This document shows, one piece after another, positions 16,270-24,369 of a stretch of 38,756 nucleotides of DNA. Every line of letters begins with the position of its first letter. Position 1 is the stretch's first letter. The position numbers were made by a program, and so were the translations under genes. Origin of the DNA: DATJQF01 sp035505995 (GTDB lineage Bacteria > Bacteroidota > Bacteroidia > Bacteroidales > FEN-979); assembly GCA_035505995.1 (NCBI GenBank), contig DATJQF010000229.1:1-38756 (forward strand), given 5' to 3'. Below the pieces are notes generated by a model. It ran no database searches. It saw nothing but the letters and a program-made list of their open reading frames with translations, and was not told the DNA's origin.

Positions 16270-16297
16270 AAGAGGCCGCCCCGTCCGGGACAGCCTC
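16262..16297 (-). terminator. Intrinsic terminator of the 943-residue T9SS gene
   Basis: On the minus strand an 11-pair stem with two G-U pairs and a GGAC loop (16297-16272) is followed by TTTTATTTTT (16271-16262). It lies 37 nt past the gene's stop. On the plus strand the stem has mismatches and no T-run, so it works one way. Confidence 0.75.
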
Positions 16298-16333
16298 CGA
16301 TCGTGAGGATCCGGCTGGATCCCCGGTTTTATA

Positions 16334-19165
16334 TTATTCCACGATGAGTTTCCGGATCTGGTTGAAGTTGTCGCCGATCACCCTCACAAAATAGATCCCG
16401 TGGGAATAGGCCGATACATCGCAGGTCTTTTCAACATTTCCCGAGCCCGGGAGCACCGTTTCATCCAGCAGGGTCCGGCCCTGTAGATCCAGGATCATGA
16501 TCCGAACCGATTCGTTGCCGGCCCCGGTGAGCGAAAGGGTCACCTCGCTGCTGGCAGGATTCGGGCGAATCGTGAAAGTGAAGTCCTGGCTTCCCGCGCC
16601 GGGAATGCCCGTGCAGGCATCGAACATTACTACCCGGTTATCGGTCACAATATTGGTACAGGGCAGGATGGGATAAGCGGTCAGCGTGAGGGTGGCCGTT
16701 CCGGAAGTATGGTCGCCTGATCCCGGATAATACAGGGAGGACAGCGAATTGGGAGTTCCGAAGGTTCCGTCCCCGCTGGTTGTCCACTGCACCGAGCTCT
16801 CGTTTGTGGCAGTCCCAGATATCCGGAACTGCGTCACGGAGAAGCAAACCGTGGTATCGATTCCCGAATAAACGGTCGGGGTGGGTGACACTGTCACCGA
16901 AACCGTATCATACGAATAATACGTTCCGTCGGTAACCTGGGAGTAGTAATCCGTGTTCACGGTCGGATAGACCACCGGGTTGGGAACGGAGGAGGTGAAT
17001 CCCGGAGGATTGGAAGTCCACTGGTAGGTGTAGAACCCGGTTCCTCCCTGCGCGTTCACCATCAACTGGGATGAATTTCCCAGGCAGATCGATCCCGGGG
17101 TCGCGGTGGCCGTGGAATGCAGGGTCACGTTCACTTTGGCGGTATCGGAACCCGATTGCGTCCCGTCATTCACCAGGCAGGTATAAATTGTATTGACCAT
17201 CGGATTGGCGGTGGGGTTCGGAAGCGTGGAATTGTATCCCGCCGGGTTGGAGCTCCACTGATACGTAAAATTACCCGAGCCTCCCGTCACCGTGGAGCTG
17301 AGCTGTGTGGTATTGCCGGGATCCACCGTGGTAGGGTTGGCGGAAGCCGTCACATACATATTTACCATCACGGTCACGGAATCGGTCCGGTTCTGCGAGC
17401 CGTCGTTAACCGTCACGAAATACTTGGTTGTCACCATCGGGTAGGCGATCGGGTTGGAAATGGTGGAAGTGAACCCGGCAGGCACCGAGGTCCACTGGTA
17501 GGTGTAAATTCCCGAACCTCCGGATACCGTGACATTCAACTGGGTCGGCTGTCCCGCATCGACCGTAGTGGGATTGGCCGTGGCATCGATCACGAATGGA
17601 ACGCCGAACTGGAAGGATGCAATGCGGGTCTTCCAGTTGGTGCCGGTAGTGATGACGTATTCCTGGGTATACCAGAACATGTTATTGGTCGTGGGATCCG
17701 TGGTCATGGCGCTGTAGTCTCCCCACCGGTTATACGAAGTCTGGGAGCCTGTTCCGTTCACGATCCCATGCTCCCCATAGGTCATGGTGTTCAGCGCATC
17801 CCCGTTAAGCCGTCCGGTGTACCGGATCGACGGGTACTGGGAGCTGCTGGAAATCGAATACCCGAGTGCGATATCCCCGGCGGCATCCAGGGCGATGCTG
17901 CCCATCCACCGGCTTTTGCCGTCTGCCGGGTTATACGTGCTCTGCTGGTAGACGGTCCAGCCGGAACCGGTATTGCGAAGCTCATACCACCGGATCCCGG
18001 CGACATTGGAGCCGGTGTTCACGGTATGGCAGAGGACCATGGCCTGGTGATCGGTGAATTTGCGGTAATTCTCGCGGTACATCAACCGGTCGCCAATGGG
18101 ATCCAGTTTGTTGCTGGTGCCGGGCTGGGCAATATTCGAGGTGAAATTGTCATTGAACGAAGTGATCGAGACGGAATTCAGATTACCAAAGGTTGAATTG
18201 GCCGGAGTCACCCAGTCGACATGAAATTCCTCTATCGCGAGATGATAGGGATTGGCATCGTATAAGTAGGTGAAATAATTAGGGGTCCCGGAAGGCGGAA
18301 AAGTGCCGTCGCAATCTGAAGGAAGCCAGGACCAGGCGTCATTTGAGCTGGATGTGCTGAACTGCACAATGGTTGGCGAAGCGTTGCCGGCCAACATGGC
18401 CGTTCTGTCAAAGGCACAGACATAGGTTCCCGACCAATTGGATCCGCCGGCAAACCGGTTGGCCGACATATAATACCCGTCGGGCCAGACCCCGAATTTC
18501 GGGTAGTCCGGCATATCCGTAAAGGAATATTCCCAGCGGTACCAGGATCCGGTCGGATCATTGGTTTGTGAAACGGCGATCATCTGCAGGTACGGCCCCG
18601 AAGGATAATTCGGCAGGGAGAACTGTGAAAACAGCCAGCGGTCTGCCTGCTCGTCATAAAGCACCACGGCGTCCCCGTCGTTGGAGTTATTCGGGAGCCC
18701 GTTCCAGATAGTGCTGCTGGCCGTCGGCCCCAGGAGGAGCGTCCCGGTTTTGCTGTAAATGGCATATTTGCAATTGACCACCTGGAAGTAATAGTTGGAG
18801 CTTACATCGCCGTCCGTATCGGGAGGCCAGCCGTCGCCGTTCGGCATTCCCGTTCCGGCAAAATTCTGAAGCGTGGTATCCAGCGGGACGTAAATATAAT
18901 GCTGCTGCCGGGCCGGGTCGACGAAGGAAGGCGGCAGGATGTCCTGAGGGTTCTTTTTACGCACATTGAAGAAATTCTTTACGATCCCGTCTTTCCAAGT
19001 CATATCAGCTTTAGCGGGTGCATTCTTCACCATATCCCGTAAGGGTGGGGAGACATCAAAGTAGATGGGTTTGCCAATCCGCGAAGGATGTGAAACCTGC
19101 CCTTGTCCGAATAGTATCACGCTGCTCATCAGCATGACGAACAAGAAAGCGGAAATCTTTTTCAT
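16334..19165 (-). CDS. T9SS-exported protein with three Ig/PKD-like repeats
   Basis: A 943-residue secreted protein. The signal peptide is MKKISAFLFVMLMSSVILFG. Residues 30-520 form a large domain with blocks such as SPPLRDMVKN, YDEQADRWLF, VSQTNDPTGSWYRW and YPKFGVWPDGYYMS, which is also present in the 772-residue paralogue at 27281-29599. Then follow three tandem Ig/PKD-like repeats of about 78 residues (526-603, 604-682, 683-760), a fourth different Ig-like domain (761-850), and a C-terminal T9SS type A sorting domain (about 863-943; RPNPASSEV, LDLQGRTLL, GIYFVRV). It should be secreted through the T9SS and attached to the cell surface or released. No catalytic motif is recognised in the large domain. 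Confidence 0.9.
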   Translation of the reverse strand: MKKISAFLFVMLMSSVILFGQGQVSHPSRIGKPIYFDVSPPLRDMVKNAPAKADMTWKDGIVKNFFNVRKKNPQDILPPSFVDPARQQHYIYVPLDTTLQNFAGTGMPNGDGWPPDTDGDVSSNYYFQVVNCKYAIYSKTGTLLLGPTASSTIWNGLPNNSNDGDAVVLYDEQADRWLFSQFSLPNYPSGPYLQMIAVSQTNDPTGSWYRWEYSFTDMPDYPKFGVWPDGYYMSANRFAGGSNWSGTYVCAFDRTAMLAGNASPTIVQFSTSSSNDAWSWLPSDCDGTFPPSGTPNYFTYLYDANPYHLAIEEFHVDWVTPANSTFGNLNSVSITSFNDNFTSNIAQPGTSNKLDPIGDRLMYRENYRKFTDHQAMVLCHTVNTGSNVAGIRWYELRNTGSGWTVYQQSTYNPADGKSRWMGSIALDAAGDIALGYSISSSSQYPSIRYTGRLNGDALNTMTYGEHGIVNGTGSQTSYNRWGDYSAMTTDPTTNNMFWYTQEYVITTGTNWKTRIASFQFGVPFVIDATANPTTVDAGQPTQLNVTVSGGSGIYTYQWTSVPAGFTSTISNPIAYPMVTTKYFVTVNDGSQNRTDSVTVMVNMYVTASANPTTVDPGNTTQLSSTVTGGSGNFTYQWSSNPAGYNSTLPNPTANPMVNTIYTCLVNDGTQSGSDTAKVNVTLHSTATATPGSICLGNSSQLMVNAQGGTGFYTYQWTSNPPGFTSSVPNPVVYPTVNTDYYSQVTDGTYYSYDTVSVTVSPTPTVYSGIDTTVCFSVTQFRISGTATNESSVQWTTSGDGTFGTPNSLSSLYYPGSGDHTSGTATLTLTAYPILPCTNIVTDNRVVMFDACTGIPGAGSQDFTFTIRPNPASSEVTLSLTGAGNESVRIMILDLQGRTLLDETVLPGSGNVEKTCDVSAYSHGIYFVRVIGDNFNQIRKLIVE
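16886..17590 (-). repeat. Three tandem Ig/PKD-like repeats within the T9SS protein
   Basis: Units at 17590-17357, 17356-17120 and 17119-16886, 234-237 bp each. Each reads like ATANPTTVDxGxxTQL...VTGGSGxYTYQW...PxGFxS...NPxxYPxVxTxYxxxVxDG, with several substitutions, so they diverged as proteins and are not recent identical copies. Confidence 0.8.
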
Positions 19166-19224
19166 AGATAATATTCAGTTAGGATGGATAAAAAGGTGCG
19201 CAAAATTAACAAAATATTCCCGAT

Positions 19225-19270
19225 TATAAATATAAAAACCCGGTATAATTTAAGATTCTTATACCGGGTT
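19225..19270 (-). terminator. Intrinsic terminator of the small membrane protein gene
   Basis: A perfect 12-bp inverted repeat AACCCGGTATAA / TTATACCGGGTT (19237-19248, 19259-19270) with a 10-nt loop lies just beyond the stop at 19297. On the minus strand it is followed by a T-rich tract (19236-19225). Confidence 0.75.
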
Positions 19271-19296
19271 GGACCAGCAGGAAACTCTCCCCCGGA

Positions 19297-19722
19297 TCAG
19301 GCTTTTGCTGCTTTCTTTTCGTATCCCAGGATCCAGCCGATGAGTCCTCCGGTGAGCGCCCCGATGACGGTGGTGGCCACGATATCCACGAACATGGCAG
19401 TATAGGTGTAAAGGTTCATCTGCGACATCATGAAGAGATCATAGATCAGGGACATGGAGAACCCCAGAAACAGTCCTCCGGTCAGTCCCTTTACAAAGGT
19501 CCTGATCTCTGCCCATCGCGAGAGCACGATGGTATAAAAGAACCCCGTGAGCAGGTTCGCCAGGAAGATCAGGTACAGGTTGGGCATGGGGTTCATCAGT
19601 CCTTCGTAATGAACCACCTGGGATTCCATAAAATGCATCAGCAGGATCCCGTATATCAGCCATCCGAGAAGGAAGGAAAAAATCCCTCCGGCTACGGAAG
19701 CTATCCAGAATTTTGCATTCAT
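19297..19722 (-). CDS. Small membrane protein with four transmembrane segments
   Basis: The 141 residues contain four hydrophobic segments (about 7-30, 50-70, 82-102 and 108-133) and a basic, glycine-rich C-terminus (GWILGYEKKAAKA). The third/fourth hairpin contains a GGLFLG and a GALTGGLIG motif. It resembles small DUF1761-like membrane proteins, but I cannot assign the family with confidence. No catalytic motif is visible. It is flanked by the cysK gene (minus strand, upstream) and its own terminator at 19225-19270. Confidence 0.6.
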   Translation of the reverse strand: MNAKFWIASVAGGIFSFLLGWLIYGILLMHFMESQVVHYEGLMNPMPNLYLIFLANLLTGFFYTIVLSRWAEIRTFVKGLTGGLFLGFSMSLIYDLFMMSQMNLYTYTAMFVDIVATTVIGALTGGLIGWILGYEKKAAKA

Positions 19723-19764
19723 AAGGTCATGATTTAAGGTGAATATGATATTAAATCTCAGGAT

Positions 19765-20676
19765 TCAAAATAACCCCTCCACCGAAAAATAGCGCTCCCC
19801 GGTATCATACGAAAAGGTGAGCACTTTGCTTTTTTCAGGAAGCTCGGGGATCTTTTTGGCAACCGCTGCCAGCGCCGCCCCGGTGGAGATCCCTGCCAGG
19901 ATCCCTTCCTCCCTGGCAAAGCGCCGGGCAAAATCAAACGATTCCTCCTTCCCGACCTGGATCACTCCGTCGAGAACCTCGGTATGGAGGTTCTTCGGGA
20001 TAAAACCCGCGCCGAGTCCCTGGATCGGGTGCGGCGACGGGGATCCGCCGCTGATCACGGGCGACAGTTCCGGCTCAACCGCGAATACCTTCATTTTCGG
20101 AAAAGATTTTTTCAGTACCTCTCCCACCCCGGTGATATGACCGCCGGTGCCTACTCCGGTGATCAGGACATCGAATCCGCCCGGGAAGTCCTTCAGGATC
20201 TCGACCGCCGTTGTTTCCTTATGCACCCTGATGTTGGAGGGATTATCAAACTGCGACGGGATCCAGGAATTCGGGATGGAGGCCGCCAGCTCATTCGCTT
20301 TCTCGATCGCGCCCTTCATTCCTCTTTCCCGCGGCGTCAGCTCGAGGCGCGCCCCGAACAGGGACATCTGGCGCCGCCGCTCCAGCGTCATGCTCTCGGG
20401 CATCACCAGGATGATCTCATAGTTCTTTACCGCGGCTACCATCGCCAGTCCGATCCCGGTATTCCCGGAAGTAGGCTCGATAATGACGCTGCCCTTTTTC
20501 AACTTCCCTTCTTTTTCCGCGTCCTCAATCATGGACAGGGCGATACGGTCTTTAATGCTGGCAGCCGGATTCGCTCTTTCCAGTTTTATCCAGACTTCCA
20601 CTTTGCTCGGAAATAATTTATTGATCCTTACATGAGGGGTATTCCCGATCGTTTCAAGAATGTTATTGGCTTTCAT
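19765..20676 (-). CDS. cysK: Cysteine synthase (O-acetylserine sulfhydrylase)
   Basis: The 303-residue PLP enzyme makes cysteine from O-acetylserine and sulfide in the cytoplasm. The PLP-binding Lys42 is in AASIKDR, the phosphate/substrate loop is PTSGNTGIGLA (about 68-78), and GVGTGGHITGVG follows. The C-terminal YDTGERYFS is typical of the CysK group. The length is normal. The gene is 23 nt downstream of cysE on the same strand, the common pairing that forms the cysteine synthase complex. The choice between CysK and CysM is not absolute from sequence alone. Confidence 0.95.
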   Translation of the reverse strand: MKANNILETIGNTPHVRINKLFPSKVEVWIKLERANPAASIKDRIALSMIEDAEKEGKLKKGSVIIEPTSGNTGIGLAMVAAVKNYEIILVMPESMTLERRRQMSLFGARLELTPRERGMKGAIEKANELAASIPNSWIPSQFDNPSNIRVHKETTAVEILKDFPGGFDVLITGVGTGGHITGVGEVLKKSFPKMKVFAVEPELSPVISGGSPSPHPIQGLGAGFIPKNLHTEVLDGVIQVGKEESFDFARRFAREEGILAGISTGAALAAVAKKIPELPEKSKVLTFSYDTGERYFSVEGLF

Positions 20677-20699
20677 AATTATAGGTGTTAATCAATAAT

Positions 20700-21533
20700 T
20701 CAGATATTAAAATCGACAGTTTCCTCCGGAGCCGCCTGGTTCCGGATTTTGATCTGCGATGTACTGTAAACCACCGAGTAGGGAGCCACGCTCGAGGTGA
20801 GCCAGACATTCCCCCCGATGACCGAATGGTGCCCGATGGTCGTGTTTCCTCCCAGGATGGTGCATTCGGCATACAGGACCACATCATCCTGAATGGTGGG
20901 ATGCCGCTTGATGGAAGCGCCGCTCTTGTTCACCACCAGCGCGCCCAGGGTCACGCCCTGGTAAACTCTCACATTTTTTCCGATCACGGAAGTTTCGCCG
21001 ATGACCAGTCCGGTGCCGTGGTCGATGGCAAAGGGGCTCCCGATCGTTGCTCCGGGATGGATGTCGATGGCGGTGCGGCTATGTGCGAATTCCGCCATCA
21101 GGCGCGGCAGGTAAGGGACTTTCAGGTGATGCAGCTCATGGGCGAACCGGTAAACGGCCGTGGCATAAAATCCCGGGTAGGTGATGATCACTTCTTCCCT
21201 TGAATTGGCGGCCGGATCGGAAGCCTCCAGGAACGCGGCATCCTCAAGCAGCAGATGATAGACCGGCAGCAGCCGGCTGAAAAATGCATCCGCCAGCCGG
21301 TTTGCCTGCACCTCGTCGGTGGCACAGCAGACCCGCAGCAGGGAAGCCAGCTCGTCCCGGGCATTCTCCAGGCAATCCTCGATAATGGTTTCATTCTTGG
21401 CACATCCCTGTCCGAACAGCAATCCGACCAGCCTTTCGATGAATTTTTCCGCCTGGGCCCGGTCCGGGATCAATGCCAACCTGCTTTTCTTGGTTTGAAA
21501 GATAACTTTCGCCAGCTCCTCCTCGTGTTCCAT
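20700..21533 (-). CDS. cysE: Serine O-acetyltransferase
   Basis: CysE (277 residues) acetylates serine with acetyl-CoA to give O-acetylserine, the substrate of the adjacent CysK. The N-terminal helical region (1-150) is followed by a left-handed beta-helix of hexapeptide repeats: HPGATIGSPFAIDHGTG, VIGETSVIGKNVRVYQG and GGNTTIGHHSVIGGNVW. The His in DHGTGLVIGE is the catalytic region of the family. The length matches the long N-terminal form. The stop (TGA, 20702-20700) is 23 nt before the cysK ATG, and a YbjN-like gene ends 6 nt upstream, so all three appear co-transcribed. Feedback by cysteine is usual for the family but cannot be read from the sequence. Confidence 0.95.
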   Translation of the reverse strand: MEHEEELAKVIFQTKKSRLALIPDRAQAEKFIERLVGLLFGQGCAKNETIIEDCLENARDELASLLRVCCATDEVQANRLADAFFSRLLPVYHLLLEDAAFLEASDPAANSREEVIITYPGFYATAVYRFAHELHHLKVPYLPRLMAEFAHSRTAIDIHPGATIGSPFAIDHGTGLVIGETSVIGKNVRVYQGVTLGALVVNKSGASIKRHPTIQDDVVLYAECTILGGNTTIGHHSVIGGNVWLTSSVAPYSVVYSTSQIKIRNQAAPEETVDFNI

Positions 21534-21539
21534 TGCTGC

Positions 21540-22037
21540 CTATTGTATGATCTTTTGGGTGTCTTTCTCCAGGATCAGGTTCAACGCCTTGACGAACAGC
21601 TTTTCCGTCATCACGATATTCTTGACCAGTGTTCCCCCTTCGATCCAGACCGTGGTCTTGACGATCAGGGAGCTGCCGGTTTCGCTGTAATAGGGAGTCA
21701 CCAGCAACACATCTTTCCCGATCTTATTCAGCAGGTTGAGTTTATCCGCCTGGCTGGCATCGTTGATGGGCCAGTTCACCGACAGGGTAAAATACCGGCT
21801 GTCGTTATCCAGGTCGACATAGATGCTGTAAACATCCTTCATCTCAAAGAAATCATTCCCGGTCTCCTTGATCTCCAGGTAAGAATTCTCAAAAATGCTT
21901 TTCAACAGGTCGATCGTCACGTTGCTCTTGGAAATCACATCATTCGGCCCGGCTCCGTTCTGTGCCTGAACGGATCCCGAAAGGAGCAGGACGACCGGGA
22001 TCAGCCCTGTAAACCATCGTCTCATTGTAATATTCAT
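21540..22037 (-). CDS. Exported YbjN-like protein
   Basis: The 165-residue product has a signal peptide ending VQA-QNG. The mature part has a helical start (ISKSNVTIDLLKSIFENSY), a strand-rich centre (YSIYVDLDNDSRYFTLSVNW) and a C-terminal helix, matching the pattern of YbjN-type proteins, which share a type-III-chaperone-like fold. It ends 6 nt before cysE and is probably co-transcribed. Why a secreted YbjN-like protein accompanies cysteine synthesis is unclear. The function of the family is not settled. The call is moderate because the fold is inferred from pattern only. Confidence 0.5.
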   Translation of the reverse strand: MNITMRRWFTGLIPVVLLLSGSVQAQNGAGPNDVISKSNVTIDLLKSIFENSYLEIKETGNDFFEMKDVYSIYVDLDNDSRYFTLSVNWPINDASQADKLNLLNKIGKDVLLVTPYYSETGSSLIVKTTVWIEGGTLVKNIVMTEKLFVKALNLILEKDTQKIIQ

Positions 22038-22441
22038 TTTTACTATTTTTCACGCTTTGAAAATAATCCCGATGCAAAAGTATACATTATTTTGCCTTTG
22101 TATTAATTCAATCTAAATAAATTTTGTTAAATTTTCGGACTCCGCCCGGAATTTTCGGGGAAACCGGTAAGAAAATTCAACAGGGAATCTCAGGATAGAA
22201 CCGCACGGGGCTTTAATTTCCGGTTACCGGGGCTCGTCTGTAAGGTCCTCTTCCCTGGCATTTTTGATCTTCTCCGGCAGAGCTGAAAGATTCTCTTCAC
22301 ACGCCCCGGTAATACCTGTTCCGCCCTTTGGAGCCGCTTTTATATAAAGATAAAAAAAAGGGATTCCCCGGACCCGCTTGCCGGAAAATCCCATGTTGCA
22401 ATACGTGCCAGTACTGCGGTCCGTTTCCGGACCGGATAAGC
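22038..22441. other. Intergenic region with terminator
   Basis: The 404 bases contain no convincing gene. A 75-codon minus-strand frame (22224-22451) overlaps the terminator and has no family features. The right half holds the terminator at 22351-22392. CAAAAGTA at 22075-22082 is a possible -7 box on the minus strand for the YbjN-like gene. Confidence 0.5.
22351..22392 (-). terminator. Intrinsic terminator of the 103-residue protein gene
   Basis: A 12-pair stem with two G-U pairs (22392-22381 with 22371-22360) and a 9-nt loop is followed on the minus strand by eight T (22359-22352). It lies 50 nt beyond the stop at 22442. Confidence 0.8.
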
Positions 22442-22753
22442 TTATCCCCATTTCTGCACGGCCGCTGCAACCGCAGGTCCGGCTTTCTGCAGATCTTCCA
22501 TAGACATGACCGGTACAAAATACACATTTGCATTGAACCAGAGGAAAAAGGGTTCGGCCATTGCAGGGATCTGGGAGGCATCCGTCATGTTGACGACGAT
22601 ATACGCTCCCCGTTGTCCGTTGACCGAGGTAAAATAAGCTGCTTCCGCCTTTACTTCGGTCAGCAGCTGGTTCATCTTCTCCCCGAACTTGGGATCGCCG
22701 ATGCGGCTGTTTCCTTTATCAATCGGGATTTCTATTTTCATTATATATCTCAT
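22442..22753 (-). CDS. Small alpha/beta protein (about 100 residues), unknown function
   Basis: The protein begins MRYIMKIEIPIDKGNSRIGDP and may start at its second ATG (MKIEIP, 22741). It continues with a helix (FGEKMNQLLTEVKAEAAY), a strand pair (GQRGAYIVVNMTD), PAMAEPFFLWFNANVYFVPVMS and a helical end. The beta-alpha-beta-beta pattern and the two short hydrophobic strands suggest a dimeric alpha-beta-barrel (ferredoxin-like) fold. Many proteins like it are recorded without function. A -7 box TATGTTTG is present on the minus strand (22784-22777), with another at 22837-22830. It is divergent from another small alpha/beta protein (22939). Confidence 0.65.
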   Translation of the reverse strand: MRYIMKIEIPIDKGNSRIGDPKFGEKMNQLLTEVKAEAAYFTSVNGQRGAYIVVNMTDASQIPAMAEPFFLWFNANVYFVPVMSMEDLQKAGPAVAAAVQKWG

Positions 22754-22776
22754 GGCATCTAGTTTTAAGGGTTAGT

Positions 22777-22784
22777 CAAACATA
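22777..22784 (-). promoter_or_regulatory. Candidate -7 box for the 103-residue protein gene
   Basis: TATGTTTG on the minus strand, 24 nt before the ATG. A second match, TAACTTTG, lies at 22837-22830. Neither has a TTG at the usual -33 spacing. Confidence 0.35.
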
Positions 22785-22909
22785 TCCTTCCCGGGAATTA
22801 TATCCCTGAAGTTCCTTTCAAATAAAGTTCAAAGTTAATTTAGATTTAATAAAATTTTTATAGCAGGGTGAAAAAAGTGATCATTTCCGCCACTCCGCCC
22901 CGAAAATAT

Positions 22910-22917
22910 TATTTTTG
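22910..22917 (+). promoter_or_regulatory. Candidate -7 box for the 84-residue protein gene
   Basis: TATTTTTG matches TAnnTTTG and lies 21 nt before the ATG at 22939; no TTG at -33 is seen. Confidence 0.35.
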
Positions 22918-22938
22918 TTTAGTCTAATTATATTTTAT

Positions 22939-23193
22939 ATGGATACGTATCTGATCATTTCCTATCATACGGCGGAGGATTGCGACCGTGCCCTGCAGTA
23001 TTTTCATGAATACCATTCCGATTACCTCACCAAATTCTGGTGGGGATGCCTCGACCATGACCATAACGGATATGCGATCATCGACGCGGACAGCCATGAG
23101 CAGGCTAAGATGGCGGTCCCCCCGCTGGCCCGGGATAAAGCACGGATCATCAAGCTCACTCATTTTGACACCGTGATGCATCATCCGGCATAG
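22939..23193 (+). CDS. Small alpha/beta protein (84 residues), unknown function
   Basis: From the ATG 22939 the protein reads MDTYLIISYHTAEDCDRALQ and continues with a helix, FWWGCLDHDHNGYAIID, a second helix (EQAKMAVPPLARDKA) and a strand (ARIIKLTHFD). The strand-helix-strand-strand-helix-strand order is a ferredoxin-like fold, as in small dimeric alpha-beta-barrel proteins. The WGCxDxDHxGYAIID segment with Cys and His residues looks like a family signature, but I cannot name the family. A TTG at 22915 lies in the -7 box and is not the start. It is transcribed alone between two minus-strand genes. Confidence 0.65.
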   Translation: MDTYLIISYHTAEDCDRALQYFHEYHSDYLTKFWWGCLDHDHNGYAIIDADSHEQAKMAVPPLARDKARIIKLTHFDTVMHHPA

Positions 23194-23226
23194 GGGAGGG
23201 AAGGCCGGTGTGACCGGGAGAATCTT

Positions 23227-24369
23227 TTATTTCCACCGCAGCAGCTTCTTCAGGTGCGGGGAGAAGATCTCCAGGATGACGAGATCCGGTTTGACTTTTT
23301 CCACCATTTCCCAGTTGGGTCCGTAATACCAGCCGTCGAAAAGGTATTCTGTTCTCTTGAAATTCTCTGACAGGAACGGAACCAGGTATGCCCCGTAAGA
23401 ATCATGGATCACGATAGCGGTCGGAAGACGGGGATCCTCCACTTCGTACACATTTTCCAACCCGTTATTATCCCTGAATTCAGGCGGAGGAATGTATCCC
23501 ATTTTACTGCCGGGATGGGACCGCTTTCCGGGGATCTTCGCTTCCGGCACAACCTCCGTATAAATATTCCGCAACCCGAGCTCGGCCACCAGGTTCCCGG
23601 CGGTGAAGAGCGAATCCACGAAAGTGAACTGCGACTCCCGCAGCGGCTGGACGGCGGGAAAGTCCCGGTGGATCTTGTCCGCCAGGTCCCGGTAAGCATA
23701 ATAGGCTCCGCGGAAGTTCCAGTGATTGTCGGTCAGGTGATACAGCAGCCCGGCTTCTTTGTGCCGTAACAGGATCTCTTTCCCCCACACCAGCCGGATC
23801 GCGGTGTCCCGCTTGAGGGCCGCCGCCACAAAATCGGTAAAGACCGAATCGGATTTCCGGTAGTAATAGGTAGGATTCATTTCCGGGTATATGTCGCATT
23901 TCATGGGAGGGATCAGGATATAGAATCTGATCCCGCGGGCCCGGTAGGCCAGGGTACGGTCATGCAGGATCTTCACGAGGCTGTCCACCAGTCCACGGGT
24001 GAAAGGTATGCTTCCGTCCCAGTAAGGCCGCTCGTATTCCAGGAAGAGCCAGCCCTTCTTTCCGACATACAGTCCATTGATGTCGGGGATCTGTTTCAGA
24101 AGACTGAAGCGGATCTCCCGGATCTGGAAATTCATCAGGGAATACCGGAAGGGAAAATGATCGTTGTAAAATTTCTCGTAGCGGGAGGGAAAAGGATCCA
24201 GGTTGGAAAGGATGAAATCGGGCTTCCCCGCCAGTTGACGGTTCTCCTGCCAGCTTATGGTATCCGAGGGGGCCAGGTTCAGGATATCCACCGTCAGCGG
24301 AGCGCTGATCCCTGCCAGGAACACCAGGGAAATCAAGACCGAGTAGATATAGACCGCTTTCCTGCCCAT
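23227..24369 (-). CDS. AlgJ/AlgX-like O-acetyltransferase (SGNH-type)
   Basis: The 380-residue protein has an N-terminal membrane anchor (about 5-28) and a periplasmic AlgX/AlgJ-type domain. Family marks are GKKGWLF (103-109), the Asp-x-His motif in HLTDNHWNFRGA (Asp214, His216) and the Ser in IHDSYGAYL (Ser324), together the SGNH-like triad. Such proteins take acetyl groups from the MBOAT partner and transfer them to a polysaccharide. The start overlaps the stop of the MBOAT gene as TGATG, so translation is coupled. No polysaccharide synthase or other alginate gene is near, so the acceptor is unknown. Confidence 0.88.
   Translation of the reverse strand: MGRKAVYIYSVLISLVFLAGISAPLTVDILNLAPSDTISWQENRQLAGKPDFILSNLDPFPSRYEKFYNDHFPFRYSLMNFQIREIRFSLLKQIPDINGLYVGKKGWLFLEYERPYWDGSIPFTRGLVDSLVKILHDRTLAYRARGIRFYILIPPMKCDIYPEMNPTYYYRKSDSVFTDFVAAALKRDTAIRLVWGKEILLRHKEAGLLYHLTDNHWNFRGAYYAYRDLADKIHRDFPAVQPLRESQFTFVDSLFTAGNLVAELGLRNIYTEVVPEAKIPGKRSHPGSKMGYIPPPEFRDNNGLENVYEVEDPRLPTAIVIHDSYGAYLVPFLSENFKRTEYLFDGWYYGPNWEMVEKVKPDLVILEIFSPHLKKLLRWK

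Noticed and set aside
16886..17590. CRISPR-like or satellite repeat
   Set aside because: The repetition is at the protein level with considerable divergence inside one reading frame, and matches Ig/PKD-like domains.
22434..22447. 14-bp palindrome GGATAAGCTTATCC as an operator
   Set aside because: It spans the stop codon of the 103-residue protein gene, far from any promoter, and stands alone.
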